Assembly: GCA_014706385.1 (NCBI GenBank)
Contig: JACGZH010000002.1
Location: 1,674,001-1,738,000 of the forward strand
Source of the DNA: Phaffia rhodozyma
Lineage: Eukaryota; Basidiomycota; Tremellomycetes; Cystofilobasidiales; Mrakiaceae
Direction: 5' to 3'
DNA length: 64,000 nt
The notes under the pieces: generated by a model
The model's database searches: none
The model's input: only the letters and a program-made list of their open reading frames with translations
Told to the model about the DNA's origin: nothing
In this document: in pieces, positions 1 through 14,000 of the stretch
Position numbering within the stretch: position 1 is the first letter of the stretch
Layout: each line of letters starts with the position of its first letter
Program-made: the position numbers and the translations under genes

Positions 1-2258
1 GATTGAAGTATCAATTACGCGTTGCTGACGCATGTATGTCTTAGGTATTGGATCGGAGTATGTCTTGGTACTCTCATGAGCTGTTGCCTCTAGGTATGTC
101 ATCCAGGTCTTTTCTTGATGTCCTTTGCGGATCAACGTTGACATCTTTTGCTTTATTTTCCCGTTCTCAGCTTTATACGCTCCCCCTGCCTTTGCTGGAA
201 TCTGGGTACGTTTCATTTTAGAGGGAAGAACATCGAGACATCTGCCAAGACTTACACCCTGAGCTTGTATATCTATTTGTATCGATAGATTTCCCAATCT
301 TTGACGAGTAGATTCGTTCCGTTGGTCGATGCGCCCCTTCTCGAACACGCGTCCCAGACAGGAGTCGTCGTCCTCAACGCTTCGATCATGGCAGCGCTTA
401 CCTACTTCCGTATCAGGTCCGCTTGCCTGTTTGCGCTCTTGACAGCGGCTGGTGTCATCACGCTCTCGACTTCTGAAATTCTCACCCAGGTGCGCAGGAA
501 GACAAAGGGATCCATCCATTTAGTACGTTCTCACGTGGTTTCCTCCTTTTCAGATTTTCTGGAGGGTACGATGCTCACCTTTTAGATTCTTTCATCTGTT
601 CATCTACATACAGGCAGTATATGTAGTTGCTCAGCTAGGTCCGATAGTTTCCGGTACAGACTGCACGAGAACCGTGTTGGGCATCTTTGTACCCCTGACG
701 GGTAGGATGGGCGTCATCCCTCCTGTCGAGCTGATCATCGCCAACGTAACTAGAGCTTTGTTTTAGTCATTTTTAATCATGAACTCGAACCATATACTCA
801 CTTGATTTCAAATTCATGACTGAATATTTAGATCACTGGAGTGTTTTGTTTCCTGTTTGCATCTTCGATCATTCCTCTCTACCACAGATTTGGACCGGCC
901 TTCCAGAAAAGGGTTGTATTATTTGCGGTGATTGCTTCGGCTGTGTCAGTCGGATTCTTCTCTTTCAAGCGTCCGTTCAGCGATACGGCTCCTCGAAGAG
1001 TTTTCTTCCAGCACGAATTCAATGTATGTGATGTTCAATTCAGCCATCTCGTCTCTCCATGCTGTCGATTGATAAGATGCGAACGAATTCAAAACAACAA
1101 CACAGGCCACCTCGGGAGATTTCAGGTTCCACATAGCCATGATGGATTCTGCTCCAGGTTACACAGAGATCTTCGATGAGGTTCATTCCATCCTTGATCT
1201 CCCTGCTGAATCTAAACTTCAGTCTGTGTCTTTTGAGGAGCGAGATTTGAACCCTACCTGGGACGCTCTCTACCCTGTTCAACACGTATGTAGCCTCCTT
1301 TCGAATTGATACCGTCGATCGGGTGTTGACGTACCATTGGTTGGCCGCTCGTCCCCTGCAGTTTTTTGCTCCGTTTTACTACAAGATCAGTCCTCCCGAA
1401 GAGACTGGCAGACTCCCTACGCTCGAGATTACGGTCGTGGAGGACACGTACGAGAAATCGACGGATATCAGATCGATCAAGTTGAAAATGGATCATGTGG
1501 GATAATCTTATTCAATCCAGCGTTCATAAGTATACCTGGTTCTGACTATTGTTTCTCTTCTATCTTGTAGCCAGGATTGATCTGGCCAGGTAAGACGAAC
1601 GATAAGTCTTTCCCTCTTTGCATATTAAAACACAAAACTGATGATGATTGCTCAATCTTCTTTTCTTCAGTCATCGCGTTCTCCGCGAAAATCAAGTCCT
1701 GGCCTTTCAACACGCCTCCTCCTCAAGAATATATTAGGCATCATCTGAAGAGCGCGAGTGAAAAGTCTTATGAAAGTTATAGTATAGAATTCAAGGTGTT
1801 TGGAAACGAGCCGATTGGTGAGGTTTTATATTTCTCTTCTTCTTTCTTAAGGCATCCGGTCCCAGGCTGGAGAAGGCGGCTGACGATACCAATTTGAATA
1901 CTATCTATACACAGAAATTGATTATGTGGGAATTGTCGAAAACGGAATGCACCCCGCGTGAGTGAAGTCTCGTATACTGCGTCTCTTATAAACATATTTG
2001 AAGCTCACTCCATCGTCATTTCTCTCTTTTCGCGTATCCGTAGGACTGCGCCGAGTCGAGGATCTGATATTCCTGGAGCCGCTCGTCTGGAGAAAGTATG
2101 GAACTACATGTTCGACGAAAAGAAGGGAGTCATCGAACGTATGCCTTTTCTCTTGTGTGTCTTTTGTGTCGAGTTGAAATTGACGCTCTGTGTTTGTCTT
2201 TCAGCATTATGTCACACGACTGTTGTCGGTCGGGTGGTTGTCTGAGAAATCGAGATGA
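1..2258 (+). CDS. ER membrane M28-family metallopeptidase, ERMP1/Fxna-like (3' part, 5' end outside window)
   Basis: Only the C-terminal part is present; the zinc peptidase domain would lie upstream of base 1. Translated exons give hydrophobic membrane segments at about 300-960. A lumenal beta-rich region follows, with pieces such as RVFFQHEFN, the exon after 1100 containing FRFHIAMMDSAPGYTE, FFAPFYYKISPPEE and GLIWPVIAFSAKIKSWPF. This order of membrane domain, 'FxQHxF' segment and C-terminal domain is typical of ERMP1-like peptidases of the ER membrane. The last exon begins at about 2205 and reads HYVTRLLSVGWLSEKSR before TGA at 2256-2258. At least six introns interrupt the visible part. The family call rests on recalled family resemblance, not on catalytic residues, which are not in the window. 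The physiological substrate in fungi is unknown to me. Confidence 0.7.
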
Positions 2259-2667
2259 AGGAAGAAATACGGTTCGTTCTTCTGGAGACGAATCATCCTT
2301 CTTAGTGTAGTTTATCTGGATTCTACATCCTTATACACATTAGACCCCATCCTTTCCACCATACACGTTCATACATCATCTGTTCCGCATATACCTTTGA
2401 TAAATATGAATCGAGACAAATGAGTACAGAATACAAGAGTCTACGCTGTTTTCTAACAGAGCTGTGTAAGGCCTAAGCCAGCGGCCTTTCGGCTCTGTCC
2501 GTGTCGACTTGGCCGGAGGGAGCGACACAGCTAGCCAGCATTCTTTTTTCACCTCTCCTTCTCCTGACCATCACCATCATCGATCCTTGTTATAAACACA
2601 ACAAAGTGCATACATCTACAAACACATTCGGTTGGATCCTCAACAAGCAGACAGATTTCCGAAGAAC
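2259..2667. other. Intergenic region: 3' end of peptidase gene and promoter/5' leader of MscS channel gene
   Basis: No gene is visible in these 409 bases. The stretch after about 2480 is CT-rich with CACA and CATC runs, as in the 5' leaders of other genes here. A reading frame open from 2632 begins with TTG, so the first usable ATG of the downstream gene is at 2668. Confidence 0.5.
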
Positions 2668-5600
2668 ATGTCTAACGGTCTACCAGTCCCGTCTGGCAAG
2701 ACCGATCACGGTTCGACTCAATCTCAAGCCGTCATTAATCCTCCTCCTCTTTCACCCTCCTCTCTACCCGATTTTAGCTCATACTCCATTCAGCCTTCTA
2801 TCAGAGCTCCATCACCTGCTGTTCTCGCTCCGGATGCCATTCATATGCAACGATCAAACTCCGATGAATATGACGAAGCTCAGTCCGAGACCTTGACTGC
2901 TATCGAACTCTCCCGTTCGGACGACCATCATATGGCCGTCCAGCCTATCCAACCTCCTGAATCTGTACACAAGTTCGATTCAATTTCGGTTCCTAGCAAC
3001 AAAATCACTGCCGAAACAGAGACTTATCTTCCAAAACTCTTGGAAGAAGATGAAGAAAACAGGGGAAGAGAGAGGGAGCGCTCTCCGCCTCGAAAACTAC
3101 CCAAAGAGGCTAGGTTCGCCAACACGGCTATCATCCAGGATTCTTTAGACATGGCCGATGATCACCGACGAGAAGAAGCAGTCTGGGATGAGGATGCTTC
3201 GACTAAAGGCAGGTTCAGCACATACGGTGCTCCAACTAGACCGGATTATGATAGATCCATGTCCTCCAGCGCAAGTGTGCTGAGTGAAGATGAGAACTTC
3301 GACGATGACGTATTGTATGACTGGTCGGCTGAGGAGGATCTTGACGAGTGAGTTTTCCATACATTTTGCCGTGGTTTTATACAACCTAGGCATGAGCGGG
3401 AGGTTGATTTAATACGAGAATCCGTTCTTTGCCTGTTTCCAACTAGAATCGAAGCTAAACACGAGGAAAGATTTGGGCTGAACGGAAAGAAGAAAAAGAA
3501 GACCTGGGGGCCCGCGAGGTGAGTTGCTCATAGCGTTCTGCTATAGAAAGAATAGTTATCACTGACTTAACTCATATCTTATAAGGGTCGTCACCTTCTT
3601 GTTCTCAACGCTGATCGGATCGACTATAATGGCAGCGGTATTGGTCGCTATTCCGTTGATCGTTAGATATACTTGGCTCAACAAGAACCCAACTAATGAG
3701 AGGAGATACGTTACTGTGTGTGCCGCTCTTCTTATTTCTTCTCTCCGATATCTAAATCTGGTGCTAATGTATATGTTGCGTCTTGAGCTGCATAGGCAAA
3801 CATCAGCGCTTGGTTGAATTTCACTGCTTTCAACGTCTTGGTGTCTTGGTATCTCGCTGTGATCGTTAGTCTTGTTTTTTTTTTCTTCTTGTTTTCTTCT
3901 TTTGTCGAGAATTCGGAAATTGAACTCTGAAGCTTGCCCATAACCTCCGTCATCTCTTCTCTTGATTAAATCCGCCACAGGTGGATCTAATTCCGGTAGC
4001 AGCGACCGGGTTGATCATCCTTTTTTGGGGAGAGATGACGGAGAACATGAAATCTCATGTAGAAACGTTAGTGTTTTCTATTCTACTGGTGTTCGCATTA
4101 TGTCTGATCTGTTTCGAGTATAATCTCAGTTACGCGGTCATAAAAGGCTGGATCAAACCTAGTGAGTCTTTCACAGACGTTGGTATATACCGTGAATTAT
4201 CAGAATCTTGACTCATTTCAATGCTACCGATCAGTCTTCTACGCAGCTTGTATCTGGGGAAGCTGGGCTGTGATCTTCATGGGGATTTACAAACTCAACA
4301 CTGCTGGTGATACACAATCTCGAGCCCCTTATACTGATACGGTAAAATCGGCCCATATGATCTTCTACCTTGTCTACGCGTTATCAAGACGAAGTCAACT
4401 GATTTGAGGACGTCGTTCTTGCGCTTTGCATCTGTGTGATCATCATAGATGTTCGATGTTGTAGAGTTCTTATTCTTCCTGATCTTAATTTTCTGTATCT
4501 GCAAGATCCTGCTGCAGTTGATTGGTTAGGCTTCTATCCAGTGATATAATCAGAATGTTTATCAGGTACAAACTGACTTTCTGATTGTTATTACCATAGC
4601 TTTGAAGTTCCACACGGTTGCTTTCCGAGATCGACTAAATGACCTTACAGTGAGTGCAGTTTTTCTTCACAAGAGCATATAAAACTGTCACTAATACTCA
4701 ACCATTCAAATAAATGAAGGAAACTGTTGCCGTGCTCGATCGACTCAATCTATATCGACCAAAGACAAGGTCAAAATCTAAGGACTATGCCACCACCGGC
4801 ACCTCAGCTCGCTCATCTCTATTCGCGGTCGATTGGGCTAGCCGATCTCGATCATCTTCTCCCGGTCCTAATACATTCTTCGGTCAAAGTAAAGCAAGAG
4901 ATCGCTCTGTGGATTCCCAGAGAAATTTGTTCGGTTTCAAAAGTTCGGGAAGGGATGAGTCGATCGACCAAATAAGGGAAGAAAGTAACAGAGCATCGAG
5001 CATTCATTCGTACCCACCTACCGCGCAGTCATCCCCGCCACCTCCTAGAGAGGACCTGGGCGAAGAGGAGAGCAAAACAGGTATCAAGTTACAAAACTTC
5101 GCGACTGGACTCAAAAAGGGTGTCAAGAAGGCTGTATTGCATGATGCGAGGAATATTAAAGGAAAGCTAGGGAACAAGGATATCAAGGAAGTCAGCTTTT
5201 CGGTATCTACGCCTCACGCCGCCAAGGTCCGTTCCTTCTCCACATCATCGTCCCCAAGTCATTTTGTCACTCTTTAGGAATGACGCTACTGACCTTTGTC
5301 CTTCGCTTTCACAAAAGAACTTGGCCAGAGCGATTTTTAAGTCTTATAGAGGTTCGGCGAAGAGAACATATCTGATTCCTGAGGATTTCTTCGGCGCATT
5401 TGATACTGAACAGGAGGCACAGAAGGCATTCAGGGTAAGGTCATTCTATATCTAATATTGGTAGATTCACCTGGCTGTTTGTCTTATAGATCATCTTTTT
5501 CAATACTCTGATGGTCTCACAGGTTTTCGATGCGGTTCGTCTCCTCAACATATCTTTGTTGCATCATGTATCTCACTGCCTTAACTGTCTCAAATTCCTT

Positions 5601-7742
5601 GACTCACCTCATTTCTTTTGGGTGGTTCATGGTAGGATGGAAACGGCGATATCTCTAAATCTGAGATCAAGTCCAAGATTATGCAGACATACAAAGAACG
5701 ACGTTTCTTGGCCAAATCCATGCAGTGCGCTCATGCTTATACTTTCTCAATCAAATTTTTGTAGATCACTAATCCTGTCTATGTGCTCTGATAGGGATGT
5801 TGATCATGCTGTTGGGTCTCTCAACTCTATTCTCCTCTTCTTCGGAGCTATAATTTTATTTTTCGGTTAGTCTCATCATATGTATGGCTGAACAAGAACA
5901 ATGTCCGCTGATCGCTAAACAAATTTTTCGTCTGGCAGTTTCTCTGTCAATCTTCGGAGTAAACATTGGGGTGGGTTTTGATGCTGTACGACGTCGTATG
6001 TGTGTTGAACAACAGCTAACTTATCTGATTTGTTGACTCGATATCGATCGTAGACTCAATTGACTTCCCTGTACACAATTATGATTGGTCTGTCATTTAT
6101 CTTCAAATCGGCAGCTAGTAACGCCTTTGATGCTGTGGTCAGTACCAACCTTAGTCCTATGTCAACGCTGAATGCGTTTATTTTCTTGTCCTCAATACTG
6201 ATACAGGCCCTTCCTGTTCGTTAGATCTTCTTGTTTGTCACTCATCCTTTCGATACTGGGGATCGAGTGTTTATTGGAACCGAGAATATGATAGTCAAGA
6301 AGATGGGTAAGCACAAATATTCGAAACCTCTTTTCTTATTTGGTATTCGACTAACAAGACATCTCCATACATTGCTTCTACAGGCATTTTCAGTACGCAA
6401 TTCACGCGGTCAGATGGAACCGAAGCCTATTATTACAGTATGTGCTTTGCTCTTCGCGAGAAATGAAGAAAGAGAGGCTGACCAAAGGATGATTCATAAC
6501 ACCGAAGATTCGGTACTGTTTGGCTTGAACATCCTTAATGGTACGCTTTCCAAGTTCGATCGTTGTTGACATTGTTATCAAGATATGTTGATTTGCTCAC
6601 TACTTTTGTTCTTGCCACAATCCATCTTCATAGTGCGCCGAAGCGGGTAAGTTTGTATTGTTCTCTATCATACTAGAGCTGCAGAGATTTATGTAAACTG
6701 ATGATTCGTCACTATAGATCTATGTTCGAGAACATGACTGTTCAGGTAGGATGGAACACAACCAACGAACAAATCGATGCACTGGAAAAATCAATCTGCA
6801 ACTGGCTTTCCACAGGTTCGCTCTCTGTCATTTTATGAAGGTGTGATCTAATTCCAAACTGATGATGTATGGTTTTAGACGACAAGAGAGACTTTGCCCC
6901 CTCTACTGCTATCATGGTACGTACCCATGTCGATTCTGCTTCTCTCGTACCTGCATTTTGTTCATCTAGTTTTCATATCCAACAGTACCAAAGCATCAAC
7001 TTCCAAAGAAATAGTGAGTTTTTCCAGAAACTTCATCATCATCTTATGATGAATTTAGTATCATACTAATCTTTACGATGTACTTATGCTTTCAGTTGAA
7101 CTCACAATTGGAATTCCTCACATGGCCAATTGGCAAGATTGGGGAGCCAAGAATGCTCGAAGGACTCGATTGTTAGTTTTGTTTGGTTGTATAGAAACTT
7201 TGAAATTATTCTTGATTCTCACAACGTACCATCTCTTGGCGTCTGTAGCCACGCTGCTGTGAAATTCTACATGGAACACCATGACATCACCTGCACCAAC
7301 AGTCCTCAACCAATCACGTTTGTAAGTCCATCTCCAGCTATAACTTGAACATCACATTTTTAAGCTGTACTAATCCTCTTGACCTTCTGTCATTTGTTCT
7401 TGAAAGATCAAATCAAGCGAAGAATACCCTCGATCTCCTATCAGTAATTCTTCCCCTCGGTCGCCGGTTCCTGGTTACAACGGCTCTTCTCTGCGTCGTT
7501 CATCTGTCTCCAACGCGATGGGTCGTCGACCCTCTCTTCAAGTCCCGAAGCGTCGGCCGTCTGTTGCTCTTTCCAAGAGCCCTGCGGTCGTATTGGAAGA
7601 TGATCAACCTAGCATGCCAGAGGAGCCAATGAAGTCTGTGCTGGGCTTCTTGCCTCCTCCCGAGGACAGAGCTTCTCTCTCCAGGTTGAGAAGGAGGAAA
7701 GCAATCAGCAAGAAGAGCATGTTGGCCATGAGTGCTGGTTAG
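2668..7742 (+). CDS. MscS-family mechanosensitive ion channel with EF-hand (Msy1/Msy2-like)
   Basis: Predicted membrane channel that opens under membrane tension; fungal Msy1/Msy2 proteins sit in ER or other internal membranes and shape Ca2+ signals in osmotic shock. Start is ATG 2668 (MSNGLPVPSGKTDHG); about 240 residues of Ser/Pro/acid-rich cytosolic N-terminus end in EEDLDE. Several membrane helices follow (VVTFLFSTLIGSTIMAAVL; VDLIPVAATGLIILFWG). A Ser-rich loop is encoded at 4714-5220. A canonical EF-hand loop (D-A-D-G-N-G-D-I-S-K-S-E, acidic or polar at positions 1,3,5,7,9,12) is split by an intron at about 5533-5640. The MscS beta domain follows (FVTHPFDTGDRVFIG, then STQFTRSDGTEAYYYN). 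The C-terminus is basic and low-complexity, ending at TAG 7740-7742. More than a dozen introns. The family call is firm; the subcellular site is inferred from the family. Confidence 0.9.
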
Positions 7743-8095
7743 GAGGTTATCACTGATGATATTTGCTTCGGCCAGCTTTCTTTCTTCTCTATGACGCCCA
7801 CTAAAAAGGCATTCTTGCTAACGGACAATATCTGGCTTGCTCGGCCACTGCATTCTTTTCTATTTATATATACATTCCTTATTCTGCTCTATGGTCCTTT
7901 ATTTATTCTTTTGCATGATCTTGGGGTGTTCGATAAACAATCAGTCCCAAGACTTTCTCTTGCTGTCATTTGTCACCAAATACTTCTGCCTTCCGTAACC
8001 TTGTATACGTTCATTTAGCATATGTGTATGTGTGAATATCCTCAAAAAGAGTGAAAGACACAAAGCGTACAAAACATATATCTTTGATAGCAAAC
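7743..8095. other. Convergent intergenic region (MscS channel / RIF1 3' ends)
   Basis: T-rich, 353 bases. It must hold both 3' UTRs and polyadenylation signals. A plus-strand frame at 7791-8018 is open, but its translation is low-complexity and hydrophobic and matches no family I know, so I read it as UTR. Confidence 0.5.
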
Positions 8096-11000
8096 CTATT
8101 CTTTTTCAAAGCGAGCCCGGAAGCGATCGTCTATCGCACCCAGAGAATTCATCAACAAATCTCGAGCTCTGAGAGTTACGTGAGGGATTCATGAAACACA
8201 TGGGTCAGAGAACATGCCTTTGGCTGCTTCACATGTAGAATTGATCAGGGAAACTCACTGTAGTAATTCCATCGTTGTCATATGGCCAAGATAGGTTTTT
8301 AGGAGTCCAAGCTGGGTCGAAGTCGAAGCCAAGATGTCGTCCTTCTGGTCAACACTGGTTGGAGGAGATGGAAGAGAAGTAGCGATAGAGGGCGATCTAG
8401 TCGTCAGGTCGTCGTTTCTGGGAGAATTCTGTTCTCCCGAATGACCCAATAGAGGTTGGACGAAAGGCGAATTCCGATCCAACAAAGGCACTTTGGCGGA
8501 AATTTAACGTGATACAATATCATCAGACGATAAGTAAGGTAAAAAAGCGAGGATGTGATATAACTAAACCCTTACCTTTCGCGCCAAATTGTATAGAATG
8601 AGGAGATGCAGAGGATGAATCATACAGACTATCATGAGCTTCCTCAGATTGTTTTCTCTTGCCGTTTCCAGGTTGTGTCAATGATATACTTTGCTCGTAG
8701 AGTGGTGTTGTCCGGTAACGTTGACTCGTACCTGGGATGAAAGTAGAGACATTGAGTGTGTCTGTCCTTGATCAAACGCATAGCAGAGAGACACTTGGCG
8801 AGACGGTATCCATACTTACTCTTTGGAGGTTGTATCGATCGAGGGCCAGACTTGGGGGTCGAAGGTTGTTCGGTCGTTAACGATGATTCTATGCCGCGCA
8901 TGCCGTTAAGAGAAGAAGAGATGAATAAAGAATCGACGGAATAACGTTTGAGATGTTGATCATCGACTGAAAGAACCGTCAAGAGAAGCATACCAATTTG
9001 AGTCATGATTCGTCCATCCTCACTTTCCTTCTCATAAGTCGTTGGACTCTGCTCTCGCGTGCCAGCACCCGCTGACAAGGATTGAGGACGTTCAGCCTCC
9101 CTAGCTACCAATGTTGCGCTCGATGCCGCTTTTCTTAACGGGGTGGAAAGCGTCGATGAGGAACCTGATTCCTTTGTGCTTCGAAGACGACTTTTGATGT
9201 TTGCTATATCAGATGAGGTTGTTGGCTGACTGTAGTAGGTAGTATCGTTTTTGTCTTCGGGTTGGGATGGACTAGACGAAGGACAAGGCTCATCATCAGC
9301 AGTCTTGCCTCTGAAGAGCCGAGTGATAGATGCCGATACAGACGCAAGGACTGATCGTGAACCAGTTGAAGATCGAGAAGCGGAAGAAGAGGGTTGAGTA
9401 TTGGAATCGACGACAGGTCTTGAAGCAGACGAGGGTTCCATAATCAGGCAATCCACATCTCCATCACCGCCATCAGTAAGATCTGAGACACTTTGTATCT
9501 CAGGCGTAGCAGAAATTGTGGCATCTTCAGGTACCGGAGATATTTTTCTTCGCTTAGAGGATCGGTCTGCATGATACAATCACACAAGATGAAAAATAAG
9601 CGTCTTTAATTCAGCGAATGATCAGAACAGAATCAAGAGGATACGACTGACCTGATCTTCCCCGGCGGCGCTTCCTTGAAGGAGGAGCCTCAAGCGAGGT
9701 GAAGTCCTCATCATTCTTCGTGATTCCACTTGAATTCTGAGTTGCTGAGGATATAGATGACTCTGATGGAAGTTGGGATGCAGGAGAATTGGGCTGGTAG
9801 GTTGATTGATGTGTACCGAGGGAAGAGATATCCCCATCATAGCTCTGATCCCTGGCAGCTTCAGAGATCTCGAGAGAAGTATCTTCTGATAACAAGCCTG
9901 GTGAGGCGGTGGACTTTGTGGCCTGGTCCAAGAAGTCATGTTCGGAGCTTTCAATCAGCAGGTGATGATGATGCGATGAGATAATGAAGAACATACTTGA
10001 GATGGGGAATATAGGATCTGAAGCGTGTTCGGTTGCGTCTCAAACATATTCGATTCGTTTAGAACTGTCTTCAAATTCTCAGGACTCTCCAAGCCTTCAA
10101 CCTCAGCAAAAGTCTTTGACCAGAAGCTTCTCAAGGCTTGTACCAAAAGATGTTTGCTTGAAGGAGCATCGAGTACGACAGAGAGTAGAGGGTATATCTT
10201 TTGAAGAGTAGGGTTGTCGAGTCGAATGACTGAAAAGCGCTCTCCTTCCAGAGTTGTTGACGTAGCAGAAAGTACATCGAGAACAGCTTCGTACAACACG
10301 GGAGCCTAAGGAATCACAAGGTTGGTGAGCAGAAACTCGACGACTGCACGAGTCAAGAGGGCTTACTGATTCATCATAGAGATTTTGAGGAAGAACAGCA
10401 TCTGTATCTCGAACCCATCTCGTTACTACAACTATGAGAAGCTCAATTGCCTTGCCCGTGAAGTCTAGAGGTAGAACTTTCAAGAGCGAAGCAGTGTCCT
10501 AACGATTTGAATGACGACGAGACAAGTCTCAAATCAATACGTTGCAACAATATCTCGATTCTGGGATTTCTACACACCTTGAGTAGCGTGGTCAGATGGC
10601 TTAAACTGTGCTCTTTGCCAGAGATCTGAGTATAGGCAACATCAAGACAATCCCTCAAAAGTTGAATGAAGCTGTCAGGGAAGTTCTTCATCCTGCGCTT
10701 GAAGGCAAGCTGAGTATCATGCGTGGGAGGTGAGGGGAGAGGGTATTGAATCTTCGATATGAGGGCGCTGAGGCACTTGATTGTCGCAACACAAGGTCTG
10801 TTTTCAACGGCGCATGAATACTTAGTGACTGTTGGATATATTTCCGTAAAACTGAAAGCTGAGTACTCACAATTTGGCCATATCAGCATCATTCAAACCG
10901 GCCGCTTGATGCTCGACTACCGCGATGTTGGGATTCATTCCTTTTGCAATTGCTCGAGACGTAGACGTGTTCAATAATGAAATCCAGATGTCTATGTCCT

Positions 11001-14000
11001 CCTTCGAGGCATTTGACCAAGCTTGAGGGAATCGGTGGAAAGGACTGGTGAGTAAGTCATTCAGAAGGCCGAGCTGGAAAAGAAGCATCATTTCAGAACA
11101 AGGTCACATCAGAAAACTTTGATTCATGTGCGATAAAAGATTTGAGAAACATTGACTCACAGTCATAGATTGCGCTCCGTTACAATCCTCGTCCGAGTTG
11201 ATGCTCTGATCCTGAATGACCGTCAGTGTACTATCTATCGGCTCTTCGGGCCAGAGCGCATTCCATCGGCTCACTTGGAACCCAACATATTCAAAAATCA
11301 GGATAAGAAGAAGCTCTGAGATTGTGGGATATTGAGTATCAACGCAGTATACTAACCAAAGAGTCTCCACAATTCGAATCGACCAGGCTCTTCATCCACT
11401 CCGACAGCTAAATCTCCCAGATTCATGGTTAAATCTCCTAACAGGTTGAGCGCTAAAGAACCTGATACGCCCACATTCAACAAGCTCTCCAATAATCGTA
11501 TAAACGGAACTCGAGCCGGTGAAGTCGACGTAAACAAGGGAGAAGGCCCTCCTAGAAGGGAGGTAAGAAGAACACCCGCTGTAGTAGGGTACCCACCGCT
11601 TCCAGCACCCAAGACAGTTTCATCTTCAAAAGGGAGGCTCTCAGCGAACGCTGATGATCCTAGAGTCTCGGCAGCGGTAGTAAAAAGCCGATTGACTAAA
11701 TTGAGTCTCAATACAGCAAGATTCAAAGTATGTTCCAAGCTAGGAGGAACATAAGTGCGAGGATCTGTTTTAAGTACAGTTGTAAGACAACGAGTGATCT
11801 CGATCACACCCTCATTATACAAATTCGAAGGTGCTGAACCTGAGAATCGAATGACAGTTTAGTAGTTATGTTCTCATGAAAGAATTTAGGACAGCTGAAA
11901 GCGGCGAACCTGAATCGGGACCAATCGACTTCAGTGCGATCAGAATATCTTTCCATATAAAGAAGAGAGTCTCCTGTAAAATGGTGCGCGTTGCTTATTG
12001 AGTGATTAGCGCTACTCAAAATGATGAAACCCGGATGATGGATCGAAACAATATAGAGGACATACAGGTATGACCTTCTCTCCTTCTTCACTCTTGATCC
12101 ATCTCACAGCCTCAACGTCCATCAATCCTCTCATCTCTAAAAGTGCCTTCTCAAAAAGCTTCACTACAAAATCCGAGAGTCGACTTGCAATCCAGCTTCG
12201 CGGCCAAGCCGGTATCTCATCGACCCTGATTACATTCTCCGCTGCTCTAGATGCCACCTTCCAAAGTGCGTTTTCTCTTTCCGCCGCAGCTTTGGAAATT
12301 CCACCTGGAATCAGAGATGGAATCTCGGCTGAAGATACATCGCCGTTCAAGAACGACCAGCAGAGAAGTCGATCGAGTTCCCAGACGGATGTGTTCAAAG
12401 GAGGGGCAGAAGAGTTACAGATAGAGCGAAGGATCGACCACCCAAGGAGCTTGATCTCGTCCAAGGCTTTTGCAGGTAAGAAGTGATCGGTGAGCAGCGG
12501 CCCGATAAGTTCTTTCATTAATTTAGTAAGATTGTCGTGGACCTCCAAACATGAGGGAGCTGGGATTGAAGAGTCGGACCTGGAAGTGAACGAGCTTCGG
12601 AAAGAAGAATCTATAGTAGAGGGAACAAGAATGCCTTCCTCAGAAATTGTACCTATTTGACCGGTAGGAGCAGTAGGTTTGGGGATAGGAAGGTTCTTTG
12701 TGGAGCGAGAGATAGGGGCCTCGAAATTTTTCATCGACGAAGGGTTTGAACCATTCCAAGGAGAAGCAGTCAAGAGTATAGCGCCGGTGTAGCCGTAGAT
12801 CAAGCTAATGATTCCTTGTGAAATGATCTTTGTTGCTTCCAACCTGTTTTTGGCTAGCACTCCTCCGTGTCCGTTTGCTCCGTCTCTCTCTTTCCACCTC
12901 TTTCTATTGATGGATCCATCCTCAGATTTGCTTTCTATGATAGAAGGTGGCTGATGGCGGTTGAAAACAGCTACTAAGAAGCCGGAGAAAAGAGCTGTGC
13001 GCTTATCGGCGAGGCACCAAGAAAGATCGTATATGATAAGATCGTCGAGCGCAGAGATTCTGTCAGGTAAAGGGGACGACGAATGTTCCGAGGTTGAAGA
13101 AGTGATGAAAGATGAGGTAATCCGACGTGAAGATTGAGAGATGATGGAATGAATGACATGATCCCAAGCTAGTCGGCATAGAAGAGAAACCGCCGGAATA
13201 GCTTTCGATTTGGCGACCTTTGGGGAGACAAATTCAGGAACGATGTCAGCAAGTTGAAAAGTTGGTGTCACTGGATGAAGGAAACAGATTGCGTACATTT
13301 AAAAAGTCGAGCAATTCATGTGTATTAGTATGAACATTTCGGCCCAGGAGAGAAACTAGAACCGACCACGTGGTAATAGCCCAATGAGCTGCAAGAGTTC
13401 AAGAACGGAGGATGAGTCATCTGGGATTCAAGAACAACGATGAAAGGATGATGACGGAGGGACCTACGTTCTTTGTCTACAGTCGATTTCAGCAACCCCA
13501 TCAACGCCGTGATCATTTTTCCCTCACTCTTCCCTGCTTGAAGTAACTGTCCGACTGTTGTCGTCGGTTGGACAGGATTCTTCTTTCCCAGTACTTTGAC
13601 AACCGTCAATGCAACCTCCTCTTCTACAACCTTTCTAGCTGCGTTCAGCTCTGCCTCCTTCTCCTCTCTTGTCTCTTGGTCTTGGGATCCAACGCTTGCC
13701 TCCCTGACGGCTATTTCCAGCTCTTTTAGCCATGTGTGACCTCCTTCGAGAACAGCTGCCAGAGCTGCCGTTGCTCGAACTCGGATCGAGCTTGATGAAT
13801 CAAGCAAGCTTCGAAGAAGTAGAGGAATCCATTCCCTATGTAATGGAAGAAGAAGAGTTGGATTTCTTGAGAGCAAGTTGAACGTTGCGCCTAGAGCCTC
13901 GGTCTTCGCTTTTTGATTTACCTGACCTTCGATTGCCGGTGTGACGGAAGGGAGAGAGGAACCAGCAACAGATGCGCTGGTGGTAGAAACCATAGCAGAC

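Noticed and set aside
1254..1496. Numerous 60-110-residue frames antisense to or in other frames of the genes
   Set aside because: They are shadows of spliced exons, mostly starting at non-ATG codons and without domain content.
7791..8018. Plus-strand open frame of 75 residues after the MscS gene
   Set aside because: T-rich 3' UTR composition, hydrophobic low-complexity translation, lies between two convergent stops.
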